Shown here: in pieces, positions 51,396 to 60,163 of the stretch | How the letters are laid out: each line of letters begins with the position of its first letter | Numbering within the stretch: position 1 is the stretch's first letter | Assembly (NCBI GenBank): GCA_947499255.1 | Contig: CANMNF010000002.1 | Location: 818,430-882,429 of the forward strand | Source: an uncultured Sphingomonadaceae bacterium | GTDB taxonomy: Bacteria > Pseudomonadota > Alphaproteobacteria > Sphingomonadales > Sphingomonadaceae | Length of the DNA: 64,000 nucleotides | Reading direction: 5' to 3' | Translations under genes and position numbers: made by a program | The notes under the pieces: model-generated | Databases searched by the model: none | Told to the model about the DNA's origin: nothing | What the model saw: only the letters and a program-made list of their open reading frames with translations

Positions 51396-52754
51396 CTAAC
51401 TGCCGGACAGGCGCGCAACAGCTTGCCTTGCAGCGCTCATGTCAGATGCAATATCGAAAGTTGCGATATGGCCATCTTCGACCACACAGCGCCCTTCGAC
51501 CAGCAGATCACGGACATGGTGCGGCCCGCTTAAAACAAGCGCTGCAACGGGATCCCAGCTTCCGGCAAAGGCGATGCCTTTGGTGTCCCAAATCGCAATA
51601 TCGGCGCGTTTGCCTTTGGCCAGTTGCCCTACATCCTGACGGCCGAGCACTTCTGCCCCGCCGCGCGTTGCCATTATCAAAGCTTCTCTTGCAGCCATCG
51701 CGTCGGCGCCATGCGCAAGGCGTTGCAGGAACATTGCCTGACGCGCTTCGCCAAGCAGATGGCCTGCATCATTGGATGCCGATCCATCAACGCCCAACCC
51801 AACCCGCACCCCGGCATCACGCATAGCGCCCACGGGCGCAATTCCTGAACCAAGGCGGCAATTCGATGAAGGGCAATGCGCCACGCCGGTGCCGCTTGCC
51901 GCAAACAGGTCAATCTCCGAGCTATCCAGCTTAACGCAATGGGCGTGCCAAACATCCTCGCCGGTCCAGCCAAGTTCACTGGCATAATCACCCGGGCGGC
52001 ATCCAAATGTAGCCAGCGAATAGGCCACATCCTCGTCATTCTCAGCCAAATGCGTATGCATCATCACACCAAGTTCACGCGCCAATAACGCGGTATCGCG
52101 CATCAGTTCACGGCTCACTGAGAAGGGTGAACATGGAGCGAGCCCAACCCGCACCAAAGCCCCATCATCGGGATCGTGGAATTCGCTGACCACCCGCTCA
52201 CAATCTGCAAGAATGGCCGGCTCGCGTTCAACCAGCGCATCGGGAGGCAGGCCTCCGGCACTTTGCCCAATGCTCATCGCGCCGCGCGTGGCATGAAAGC
52301 GCAAACCCACTTGGGATGCTGCATGAATGCTGTCGTCCAGCCGCGCACCATTGGGAAAAAGATAAAGATGATCGCTCGACATGGTGCAACCTGATAACGC
52401 CAGTTCGGCCAGGCCAATCCGCGTTGACAGGGCAATATCGCCCGGTGTCATGCGCGCCCAGATCGGATAGAGTTCTTGCAACCAGCCAAACAGCAGGGCA
52501 TTTTGTGCCTGAGGCACCATTCTTGTCAGCGTTTGAAACAGGTGGTGATGCGTGTTGACCAGACCTGGCGTCACCACGCATCCTTCGGCATTGATAACCT
52601 TGTCCGCATCGAATTGCCTGATCGTGGCAGCGTCATCAGTTACGCTGCGGATCACCCCATCCTCAATCAGCAAGCTTGCATCCGCAATCTCGTCTGATGC
52701 ATCGTTCATTGTGACAATGACGGCTGCGTTGCGGATGAGAAGTTTGCCGGTCAT
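51396..52754 (-). CDS. 8-oxoguanine deaminase
   Basis: A 452-residue amidohydrolase superfamily member deaminating oxidised guanine to urate. TPGLVNTHHHLFQTLTRMVPQAQN gives the HxH site and the family-specific segment; MHTHLAENDEDVAY, EDVWHAHCVKLDSSE, VAHCPSSNCRLGSGIAPV and VGLGVDGSASND complete the metal and substrate sites. These signatures match characterised 8-oxoguanine deaminases (EC 3.5.4.32) more than guanine deaminase or cytosine deaminase. It feeds urate into the pathway encoded on the right. Its ATGA start overlaps the end of the upstream permease gene. Confidence 0.88.
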   Translation of the reverse strand: MTGKLLIRNAAVIVTMNDASDEIADASLLIEDGVIRSVTDDAATIRQFDADKVINAEGCVVTPGLVNTHHHLFQTLTRMVPQAQNALLFGWLQELYPIWARMTPGDIALSTRIGLAELALSGCTMSSDHLYLFPNGARLDDSIHAASQVGLRFHATRGAMSIGQSAGGLPPDALVEREPAILADCERVVSEFHDPDDGALVRVGLAPCSPFSVSRELMRDTALLARELGVMMHTHLAENDEDVAYSLATFGCRPGDYASELGWTGEDVWHAHCVKLDSSEIDLFAASGTGVAHCPSSNCRLGSGIAPVGAMRDAGVRVGLGVDGSASNDAGHLLGEARQAMFLQRLAHGADAMAAREALIMATRGGAEVLGRQDVGQLAKGKRADIAIWDTKGIAFAGSWDPVAALVLSGPHHVRDLLVEGRCVVEDGHIATFDIASDMSAARQAVARLSGS

Positions 52755-54130
52755 GGTTGCGCTTTTTCTTCTGGCAGTACGAGATTAAGAGCGATTGCGA
52801 CAAAAGCTGCGGGCAGCACACCGCTTCCCAGCAGGATACGCAAAGTGCCGTCCACATGCTGAAGCGCTTCGGGAACCAGTTGCAGGCCAAGCCCGACCGA
52901 TATCGCAACGGCAAATATCATCATATTGCGCTGATTCCAGTGAACATCGGACAGGATCGACAGGCCCGATGCCACAACCATACCGAACATGATGATGACA
53001 CTGCCGCCCAGGACCTCGATCGGGATGGTGGTAATCAGCGCGCCTACTTTTGGCAGCAACCCGCACAGGATCAGAAAGCACGCGCCGATGGTCACAACAT
53101 GGCGGCTGACCACGCCGGTCATTGCCACAAGGCCCACATTCTGCCCGAAAGCGGTATTGGGCAACGCGCCAAAAACCGCCGCCAGTGCGGTGCCAGCTCC
53201 ATCGGCGAGCGTCGCTCCGCGCAGTTCGTCATCTGCAGCCGTGCGTCCCAGAGCACTTTTCGTAATCGCGCTGACATTGCCGACTGTCTCTACAGCGGAA
53301 ACGATTACCATCAGGCAAAAGCCGGTAATTGTCGCCCCGCTGATCGAGATGCCATAGCGAAATGGCTCAGGCAGGATGAACCACCCAGCAGCCGGTAACG
53401 GGGAAAAATCAACCCGCCCCAAGGCATATGCCAGCCCATAACCTGCGCAAAGTCCCAGCAGAACCGATGCCGTTGCGGTGATCCCGCGCCCAAAAAAGCT
53501 GAAGCCCAGGGTGACCAGCATAACCACCAGCGCCAGCAGCCAGCTCGTCGCGCTGCCAAATTCGGGCGTGTTCATCAGCGGCACCCCTCCGGCAGAATAC
53601 TGGATCCCAACCGGCACCAGCGATAGCCCGATCATCAGCACCACGATGCCTGTCACCAAAGGCGGCAGGGCAAAGCGCAATTGGCGCACGAACAGGCTGA
53701 GGAACGTGTGGAACACGCCTCCCGCCAAAGCGCCTGTCATCAACGCAGCCATGGCTCCTACGCCCTGTCCCGCAACCAGCGGAACCATAATAGGAAGAAA
53801 AGCGAAACTGGTTCCTTGAACAATCGGCAGGCGCGCTCCCATCGGGCCAATACCAACCGATTGGAACAAGGTCGCGATGCCTGCAAAGACCATACTCACC
53901 TGAATGAGATAAATCAGTTCCGAGCTATCGCTACTGCCAAATCCGAAACCCGCCGCCCCGGCCACAATGATCGCTGGCGTAACGTTCGAAATGAACATTG
54001 CGAGGATATGTTGCAGCGCCAAAGCCGATGCGATCGGCAAAGGCGGCATGTCGTTTGGGTCACGAGATGTGATTTTTGGCGCTGTGTAATCGCCAGCCAT
54101 CACGGGAGCCTTGGCCACCTCAGGCGCCAT
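52751..54130 (-). CDS. NCS2 xanthine/urate permease
   Basis: A 459-residue permease with about 14 segments and the nucleobase/ascorbate transporter signature NTAFGQNVGLVAMTGVVSRHV. The first-half QGTSFAFLPIMVPLVAGQGVGA and the central SAVETVGNVSAITKSALGR (with the E/T that bind the base) match XanQ/UacT members. Xanthine or urate would be the cargo, in keeping with the cluster. It overlaps the purine permease gene upstream (11 bases) and the 8-oxoguanine deaminase downstream, so three genes form one coupled operon. Confidence 0.9.
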   Translation of the reverse strand: MAPEVAKAPVMAGDYTAPKITSRDPNDMPPLPIASALALQHILAMFISNVTPAIIVAGAAGFGFGSSDSSELIYLIQVSMVFAGIATLFQSVGIGPMGARLPIVQGTSFAFLPIMVPLVAGQGVGAMAALMTGALAGGVFHTFLSLFVRQLRFALPPLVTGIVVLMIGLSLVPVGIQYSAGGVPLMNTPEFGSATSWLLALVVMLVTLGFSFFGRGITATASVLLGLCAGYGLAYALGRVDFSPLPAAGWFILPEPFRYGISISGATITGFCLMVIVSAVETVGNVSAITKSALGRTAADDELRGATLADGAGTALAAVFGALPNTAFGQNVGLVAMTGVVSRHVVTIGACFLILCGLLPKVGALITTIPIEVLGGSVIIMFGMVVASGLSILSDVHWNQRNMMIFAVAISVGLGLQLVPEALQHVDGTLRILLGSGVLPAAFVAIALNLVLPEEKAQP

Positions 54131-55418
54131 CGATGAAGATGAACTTGAGGAGGAACAGGGCAGCGAGCACCATCACGCCGACCCCTGCTTCACGCCATTT
54201 CCCGGTGCCAATCTTGAGAAACGCATAAGCGATAAAACCCAGTCCAAGCCCGGTCGCGATCGAATAGGTGAAAGGCATGCCGACAGCTGTGATGACCGCT
54301 GGGATAAAGCTGGTTGGATCGTCCCAGTTAATTTTGGCAAGGCCGCTCATCATGACGCAGCCCACGAAAACGAGCGCAGGCCCGGTCGCATAGCTCTGGA
54401 TCATTCCAGCCAGTGGCGACAGCAGCAAAGCGGCAAGAAACAGCAGGCCAACCACGACCGCGGTCAACCCAGTGCGCCCGCCTGCGCGAACCCCCGAAGC
54501 GCTTTCGACATAGCTGGTGACCGAGGACGTGCCGATTACCGAGCCTATCAAGGTCGCGCTGCTGTCTGCCAGCAGCGCCTTTTTCATGCCGGGTAACTTA
54601 CCATCCTTATCAAGCAAATCGGCCTTGTGCGCCACTGCAATCAAAGTGCCTGCTGTATCAAACATATCGACGAACAGTAGCGATATGACCACCCCGATCA
54701 GCGCTAGCGAGAATGCGCTTTCGATATCGAGCTGCATGAATGTGGGCGCGACGGAAGGAGGGGCAGAAACGATGCCGCCAAAGTCTGCCAAGCCCAGAAT
54801 TGTGCCAAGAATTGCGGTCACCAGAATGCCGATGACGATTGCACCGGGTACGCGGCGGGCATCCAGAACTGCAATCAGAAGGAACCCGAAAATGGCCAGA
54901 GCAACAGGCGCAGAAGTCAGATCGCCCACGCCAACTAGCGTCGCCGGATTGTCAACCACAAGCCCCGCATTGCTCATGCCGATGATAATCAGGAATAGCC
55001 CGATGCCCGCAGAAATTGCCAATTTCAGCTCCATCGGGATGGCGTTGATGATCCATTCCCGTATCGGCAGCACACTCAAGGACAGGAACAATATGCCTGA
55101 CAGGAAAACCGCACCAAGCGCGATTTGCCAGGGGATGCCAAGGCCAAGCACGACACCATAGGTAAAAAACGCGTTGAGGCCCATGCCCGGCGCCTGAGCT
55201 ATCGGAAAATTGGCGTATAGTCCCATGATCAACGTACCGACAGCTGCAGCAACACAGGTCGCCACGAACACAGCCCCTGTGTCCATCCCGGCATCGGCCA
55301 GGATCATCGGATTGACAAAGAGGATGTAAGACATCGCCAGAAACGTGGTGATCCCGGCGATTACTTCGCGCCGAACGGTAGAGCCGCGCTCAGCGATGTT
55401 GAACAGCCGTTCGATCAT
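54120..55418 (-). CDS. AzgA-type adenine/guanine/hypoxanthine permease
   Basis: A 432-residue NCS2 (AzgA/PbuG) permease. Family features are VRREVIAGITTFLAMSYILFVNPMIL, APGMGLNAFFTYGVVLGLG, SLLFVDMFDTAGTLIAVAHKADL and IGTSSVTSYVESASGVRAGGRTGLTAVVVG. These sites bind adenine, guanine or hypoxanthine. ATG 55418 with AAAGGGA upstream fixes the start; longer codons to 55829 overlap the opposite operon. It is the first gene of the minus-strand operon and is divergent from hpxX. Confidence 0.92.
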   Translation of the reverse strand: MIERLFNIAERGSTVRREVIAGITTFLAMSYILFVNPMILADAGMDTGAVFVATCVAAAVGTLIMGLYANFPIAQAPGMGLNAFFTYGVVLGLGIPWQIALGAVFLSGILFLSLSVLPIREWIINAIPMELKLAISAGIGLFLIIIGMSNAGLVVDNPATLVGVGDLTSAPVALAIFGFLLIAVLDARRVPGAIVIGILVTAILGTILGLADFGGIVSAPPSVAPTFMQLDIESAFSLALIGVVISLLFVDMFDTAGTLIAVAHKADLLDKDGKLPGMKKALLADSSATLIGSVIGTSSVTSYVESASGVRAGGRTGLTAVVVGLLFLAALLLSPLAGMIQSYATGPALVFVGCVMMSGLAKINWDDPTSFIPAVITAVGMPFTYSIATGLGLGFIAYAFLKIGTGKWREAGVGVMVLAALFLLKFIFIDGA

Positions 55419-55491
55419 GTCGGTTCCCTTTCGGCAATTGCGCAAAAGATCCGCCCAAAAGCTACCATTTGCACCCCCATTGAAAAAAATT

Positions 55492-55514
55492 AATTCAGCA
55501 AAACTTGCATGAAT
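55492..55514. promoter_or_regulatory. Imperfect dyad between divergent purine operons
   Basis: ttcagcaa and ttgcatgaa face each other across aac (55494-55513), with outer a/t pairs making the dyad about 22 bases. It lies 74 bases before the permease start and about 86 before the hpxX-like start, a suitable place for a regulator of both operons. No known box is recognised. Confidence 0.35.
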
Positions 55515-55599
55515 CGCTGCCGCGCGCAATGATAATGCTGCGCTGCAAAAAATTGCGCTGGAAATTACCTCTGCCAAAGGCTGAAAGAATGGAGACGTG

Positions 55600-55788
55600 A
55601 TGCAATCTGGACCCAGTTCCGTGTCGCCTGCCACAGCGGCGCTCGAAGCGCAGCTTGAACAACGATTGGCAGAATATGGATTTGCCGAACTACCGGAAAG
55701 CGAATTGCCTGCGGTGCGCGGTGCGTGGGGGGCGATTGTGGAACATGCCACTTTGCTAACGGAGCGCAAAACCCGGACTGGATCATGA
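55600..55788 (+). CDS. hpxX: AtzG/HpxX-like small subunit (DUF4089)
   Basis: A 62-residue protein, with a hydrophilic start and the LAEYGFAELPESELPAVRGAWGAIVEHATLL core. That size, helix pattern and its place directly before an AtzE-type amidase match AtzG and HpxX, which form heterotetramers with the amidase (known for AtzEG in 1-carboxybiuret hydrolase). GGAG lies about 5 bases before ATG 55600. Its stop overlaps the amidase start by ATGA. Confidence 0.75.
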   Translation: MQSGPSSVSPATAALEAQLEQRLAEYGFAELPESELPAVRGAWGAIVEHATLLTERKTRTGS

Positions 55789-57182
55789 CGATTTGTGCTC
55801 CGCCGATGTCCGCCCGCCAAATAGTCCAAGCTATAACGGCCCGCACAAGCACCGCTGAGAAGCAGGTCGAGGCGGCGCTTGCACGGATTGCAGCGCTTGA
55901 TGGAAAGCTCAATTCCTGCACCAGGGTGCTAGGCGAGCGCGCTCTGGCAAAAGCACGCGCGCTTGATCAGCGGATTGCAGCAGGCGAACAGGTCGGGCCG
56001 CTCGCAGGCGTTCCGTTCGGCGCGAAAGACCTGTTCGATATTGCAGGCTTGCCAACCACCGGAGGCGCGGCATCGCGCCTTCAGGCATCACCGGCAAGCA
56101 ACGATGCCGAGGCGATCGCACGTATGGAGCAAGCAGACGCCATTCTGGTGGCGACCTGCAACATGGACGAATTTGCCTATGGCTTTGCGACGATCAATGC
56201 GCATCATGGGACCACACGCAACCCCCATGCTTTTGATCGGCTTGCGGGCGGTTCGTCGGGTGGTTCAGCAGCAGTTGTTGCAGCCGGCATCCTGCCTTTG
56301 TCGCTTGGCTCGGACACCAATGGCTCGATCCGTGTTCCCGCATCGCTTTGCGGTGTTTACGGCCTCAAGCCAACTCATGGTGCTCTTCCGATTGAGGGGG
56401 TCTTGCCTTTTGTTCGAAGTTTCGATGATATCGGCCCCTTCGCCGCCAATCTGGAAGATTGCGCTCTTGCGTGGCAGGTGCTGGGAGGCGATGCGTCGGG
56501 CGACTTTGCCGCAGACGATAAGCCTTTGCGCGTTGGCGTGCTGGGCGGCTTTTTCGCCGAACATGACGAAGCTGATCTGACCACCGCCCTGGACGCTATA
56601 GCGCAAGCGCTGGGCAACTGTCCCGCTGTCGTGCTGGACGATGTCAAAATCGCGCGATCGGCAGCCTATCTCATTACTGCCTATGAAGGTGGTCAGCTGC
56701 ATCTCGAAGCTTTGCGCGATGATCCGCTTGCCTTCGACCCTGCCACTCGAGCGCGGTTGATTGCAGGCGCGATTATGCCGCCGGAATATTATGCCGCTTC
56801 ATTGGCCATAAAGCGCGACTTTTACGCGACGACAATGCAAGCTTTCGACAAGTTCGATGTGCTTATTGCACCTGCCACACCGGCAGTGGCGCCGCTGATC
56901 GATGATCCTACCATCAGTATCAATGGCGCCAGTATGGCTGCCCGCGCTCATCTGGGTATCTTCACACAGCCACTCAGCTTTATCGGTTTGCCCTCTCTGG
57001 CGGTGCCCCTGTTGCGCCCGGGACGCCTGCCTTTGGGTGTTCAGCTGGCAGCCGCTCCTGGCAACGATAAGCTTTGCTTCCAGCTTGCCCGACAGCTTGA
57101 GGATCTGGGTTTGACAGGGGTCTCGCCAGCGCCAAGTCCATCCTCGCCGATGCAACCATCAAATGCAGGCGTAAATATGTAA
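55785..57182 (+). CDS. hpxY: AtzE/HpxY-like amidase
   Basis: A 465-residue amidase-signature enzyme. The catalytic triad is intact: Lys in PFGAKDLFDIAG, Ser in AGGSSGGSAAVVA and the nucleophile Ser in LGSDTNGSIRVPASLCG. The HGTTRNPHAFDRLAGG and MPPEYYAASLAIKRDFYATTMQAFD blocks are typical of AtzE/HpxY. Known AtzE hydrolyses 1-carboxybiuret; HpxY belongs to the Klebsiella oxalurate/oxamate branch of purine degradation. Oxalurate is chemically similar to 1-carboxybiuret, so oxalurate amidohydrolysis is the inferred reaction here. Confidence 0.85.
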   Translation: MTICAPPMSARQIVQAITARTSTAEKQVEAALARIAALDGKLNSCTRVLGERALAKARALDQRIAAGEQVGPLAGVPFGAKDLFDIAGLPTTGGAASRLQASPASNDAEAIARMEQADAILVATCNMDEFAYGFATINAHHGTTRNPHAFDRLAGGSSGGSAAVVAAGILPLSLGSDTNGSIRVPASLCGVYGLKPTHGALPIEGVLPFVRSFDDIGPFAANLEDCALAWQVLGGDASGDFAADDKPLRVGVLGGFFAEHDEADLTTALDAIAQALGNCPAVVLDDVKIARSAAYLITAYEGGQLHLEALRDDPLAFDPATRARLIAGAIMPPEYYAASLAIKRDFYATTMQAFDKFDVLIAPATPAVAPLIDDPTISINGASMAARAHLGIFTQPLSFIGLPSLAVPLLRPGRLPLGVQLAAAPGNDKLCFQLARQLEDLGLTGVSPAPSPSSPMQPSNAGVNM

Positions 57183-57278
57183 ATTTTTTATGATTTAGCA
57201 TTGCATCTAACCAGTAATCCAATAGTCATGCCCTAGAATGTCAAAAACTCCACTCCTTGCCTCTTTAAAGGCCTGCAA

Positions 57279-58886
57279 ATGACCGGGTCTGGCCAGGCAG
57301 AAGAAGCGCGCGGTTGCGTTAGCGCGCCCCATCATCTGGCAGCCCAAGCCGGTCAGGCGGTATTGCGCGATGGTGGCAATGCTGTTGAAGCCACTATCGC
57401 CATGGCGGCGTGTCTGGCCGTGGTTTACCCGCATATGACCGGAATTGGCGGCGATGGTTTCTGGCTTATCTCAAGGCCGGGCGAGCCTGTTGCCGCAATC
57501 GATGCTTCGGGCGCGGCGGCAGCGGCCACATCATTGGCGCTTTATGCCGGACAAGACAGCATTCCCTGGCGCGGCCCATCTGCAGCGATCACTGTTGCTG
57601 GAACCGTCTCGGGCTGGTCAACCGCGTTGGCGCATCATCCAGGAACATTGGACCGCTCGCGGCTTTTGCGCGATGCTATCGCCCATGCACATAGCGGCGT
57701 CGCCATCACCGCTGGCGGAGCAGCCATTGCACAAGCCAAAAGCCGCGAACTTACACCGCAGCCAGGCGCCTATCGCAGCATATTCGAGCCCGATGGCAAG
57801 CCGCTTTCTGAAGGTGACATTCTGCGTCAACCCGCTCTTGCTGACACGCTGCAGAATTTGGCCGAGAATGGGTTTGACAGCTACTATCGCGGTGCGCTTG
57901 CGAGAGATATTGCAGCGGACCTTGGCGAGCTTGGATCACCTCTCACCCAAAGCGACCTTGCAGCGCACAAAGCTGAAATGGTCGATCCCTTGTGCGCGCA
58001 AATTGCGGGTGCGGAATTGTTCAACCTGCCATTTCCGACACAAGGGCTCGCCTCGCTCCTGATCCTTATCTTATTCGAGCGACTGACCAAAGGCGAAGGC
58101 GCTAGAGAAGGTGAAGGTGCAGGCAGCTTTGCCCATATCCATTCACTTGTGGAAGCCACCAAACAAGCTTTCCGTATCCGGGACGAACATACTGGGGACA
58201 GGCATTTTGCCAAGTTTGCAGCGCAGGCTTTGCTGGATGACCCCGGCGCGCTTGATGCGCTTGCCGCATCGATCGATCCGCATGCCGCTGCCCCCTGGCC
58301 CCATCCCTCCGCGCCCGGAGACACCACGTGGTTCGGAGCTGCGGATAGCGATGGGTGCGTGGTCAGTGCCATCCAGAGCACGTATTTCGAATTTGGTTCC
58401 GGGCTGGTTTTGCCCAGAACGGGCATCACTTGGCAAAACCGCGGCGCAGGGTTCAGCCTTGAGGCTGGCAGCCCGAACCAACTTGCGCCGGGCCGCCGTC
58501 CTTTCACCACGCTTAATCCTGCGCTCGTCCGCTTTGCAGATGGCCGGGTTCTGGCCTACGGGACGATGGGGGGTGAGGGGCAGCCGCAAACGCAGGCTGC
58601 GCTGTTTACCCGCTATAACAATTATGGGCAGGATCTTACTGCTGCCATTGCCGCGCCGCGCTGGTTGCTTGGCCGGACGTGGGGCGAAGATACAACGCGC
58701 TTGCGGATCGAAGAAGGCTTTCCTCCTGAGCTTTATGCGCAGATGATTGCCGCGGGCCATGATGTCGAACGCGTGCCTCTCCATAGCTCGCTCATGGGTC
58801 ATGCCGGAGCGGTTGTTCGCCATCCTGACGGACGCACACAAGGCGCGAGCGACCCGCGCAGCGATGGAGCAGCGCTGTCATGCTGA
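57279..58886 (+). CDS. hpxW: HpxW-like oxamate amidohydrolase (gamma-glutamyltransferase fold)
   Basis: A 535-residue Ntn-hydrolase of the gamma-glutamyltransferase family. Family marks are GNAVEATIAMAACLAVVYPHMTGIGGDGFWLI and, at the self-processing site, SAPGDTTWFGAADSDG, where the second Thr-type residue becomes the N-terminal nucleophile of the small subunit. PFTTLNPALVRFADGRVLAYGTMGGEGQPQTQ follows. There is no signal peptide, unlike true GGTs, fitting the cytosolic HpxW oxamate amidohydrolase of Klebsiella. The neighbouring HpxX/Y/Z genes support this. A 96-base AT-rich gap precedes it; it overlaps the next gene by 7 bases. Confidence 0.82.
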   Translation: MTGSGQAEEARGCVSAPHHLAAQAGQAVLRDGGNAVEATIAMAACLAVVYPHMTGIGGDGFWLISRPGEPVAAIDASGAAAAATSLALYAGQDSIPWRGPSAAITVAGTVSGWSTALAHHPGTLDRSRLLRDAIAHAHSGVAITAGGAAIAQAKSRELTPQPGAYRSIFEPDGKPLSEGDILRQPALADTLQNLAENGFDSYYRGALARDIAADLGELGSPLTQSDLAAHKAEMVDPLCAQIAGAELFNLPFPTQGLASLLILILFERLTKGEGAREGEGAGSFAHIHSLVEATKQAFRIRDEHTGDRHFAKFAAQALLDDPGALDALAASIDPHAAAPWPHPSAPGDTTWFGAADSDGCVVSAIQSTYFEFGSGLVLPRTGITWQNRGAGFSLEAGSPNQLAPGRRPFTTLNPALVRFADGRVLAYGTMGGEGQPQTQAALFTRYNNYGQDLTAAIAAPRWLLGRTWGEDTTRLRIEEGFPPELYAQMIAAGHDVERVPLHSSLMGHAGAVVRHPDGRTQGASDPRSDGAALSC

Positions 58887-60163
58887 ACGTGCAAGTCCAA
58901 GCTTATAGCGGTGCAGGCGCCCGCGCGGTGGAACGCTGTGACCTGCTCGGCCTGCCGCCGCACAGCAGCGTTGCGGACGCGCTCACGCGCACATACCTCA
59001 CACCGGCCCACAAATCCGCCATTGTGCAAACCTCCCACTGGATGCGCGAGGCCGGGATGAGCGCGCGCACCGATCCGGCTGGCAATCTCATCGGGCGGTA
59101 CGAAGGTTTGCACGAGAATGCGCCGGCTCTGATTTTCGGCAGCCATATCGATAGTGTACGCAATGCCGGGCATTACGATGGCCCACTTGGGATCATGCTC
59201 GGCATTGAATGCGTTGCCATGCTGGCGCAGGCTGGCCAAAGATTTCCCTTCGCCATTGAAGTTATTGCCTTTGGTGACGAGGAAGGTTCCCGCTTTCCCA
59301 CCGCCATGCTGACCAGCCGGGCCTTTGCCGGAACCGCTCCTGTAGATGCTCTGGCAATCTGCGATACTGACGGCGTAAGTGTGCATCAGGCTTTGGGCGA
59401 ATTTGGTCTCGATCCCGTCGCTTTTTTCGAAGCGCGCCGCGATCCGAACTCCGTGATTGCTTTTGTCGAAGCGCATATCGAACAAGGCCCGGTGCTGGAA
59501 GCTGAAGATTTGCCTGTGGGCATGGTCACAGGGATTGCCTCGCAATTGCGTTACCGCGCGACTTTGAAAGGCATGGCCGCTCACGCAGGGACGGCATCGA
59601 TGAATTTGCGTTCAGATGCTTTGACAGCAGCGGCGCAATGCGTGCTTGCTATTGAGACTGTTGGCGGGCGTTTGCCTCCTGATCTGGTGGCGACTGTGGG
59701 GCGCATGGTGGTTATCCCCAATGCCCCAAATGTGGTACCCGGCGAGGTGCGCTTTACTCTCGATGTTCGTGCAGGTTCACAAGAGGCGCGCAATCGCGCA
59801 GCTGACGATATTTGCGCCGAGATTGAGCGTATTTGTAGCGAACGCGGCATCGAAAGCCTTGTTGAACAGATGCTGGACCTGCCACCAAGCCCGTGTGATC
59901 CGCAGCTAAGCGCGACGATGCTGGCCGCGATACATGCTTGCGGTGTGCATCCCCGTCCGCTGGTAAGCGGGGCGGGTCATGACGCAATGATTTTGTCCTC
60001 GCTATGTCCGACAACCATGCTGTTCCTGCGTTGCAAGGGGGGGATCAGCCACAATCCGGCCGAAAGCGTGGATCCCGCCGACGTGCAGATCGCCGCAGAA
60101 GTCTTGCTTGAATTTATTCACAGGTTCGCTGCAGAACAACAGGAGACAAACCTTGGGGCCTGA
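58880..60163 (+). CDS. Allantoate amidohydrolase (M20 family)
   Basis: A 427-residue Zn-dependent amidohydrolase. LIFGSHIDSVRNAGHYDGPLGIMLGIE holds the first metal His/Asp, AFGDEEGSRFPTAMLTSRAF the bridging Glu, VEAHIEQGPVLE the third site, and SGAGHDAMIL plus GGISHNPAES the terminal His residues. This H-D-E-H series with HIEQGPVLE is typical of allantoate amidohydrolase (AllC/HpxK) and of beta-ureidopropionase. The neighbouring allantoinase decides for allantoate. It yields ureidoglycine. Overlapped on both sides by its neighbours. Confidence 0.9.
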   Translation: MLNVQVQAYSGAGARAVERCDLLGLPPHSSVADALTRTYLTPAHKSAIVQTSHWMREAGMSARTDPAGNLIGRYEGLHENAPALIFGSHIDSVRNAGHYDGPLGIMLGIECVAMLAQAGQRFPFAIEVIAFGDEEGSRFPTAMLTSRAFAGTAPVDALAICDTDGVSVHQALGEFGLDPVAFFEARRDPNSVIAFVEAHIEQGPVLEAEDLPVGMVTGIASQLRYRATLKGMAAHAGTASMNLRSDALTAAAQCVLAIETVGGRLPPDLVATVGRMVVIPNAPNVVPGEVRFTLDVRAGSQEARNRAADDICAEIERICSERGIESLVEQMLDLPPSPCDPQLSATMLAAIHACGVHPRPLVSGAGHDAMILSSLCPTTMLFLRCKGGISHNPAESVDPADVQIAAEVLLEFIHRFAAEQQETNLGA

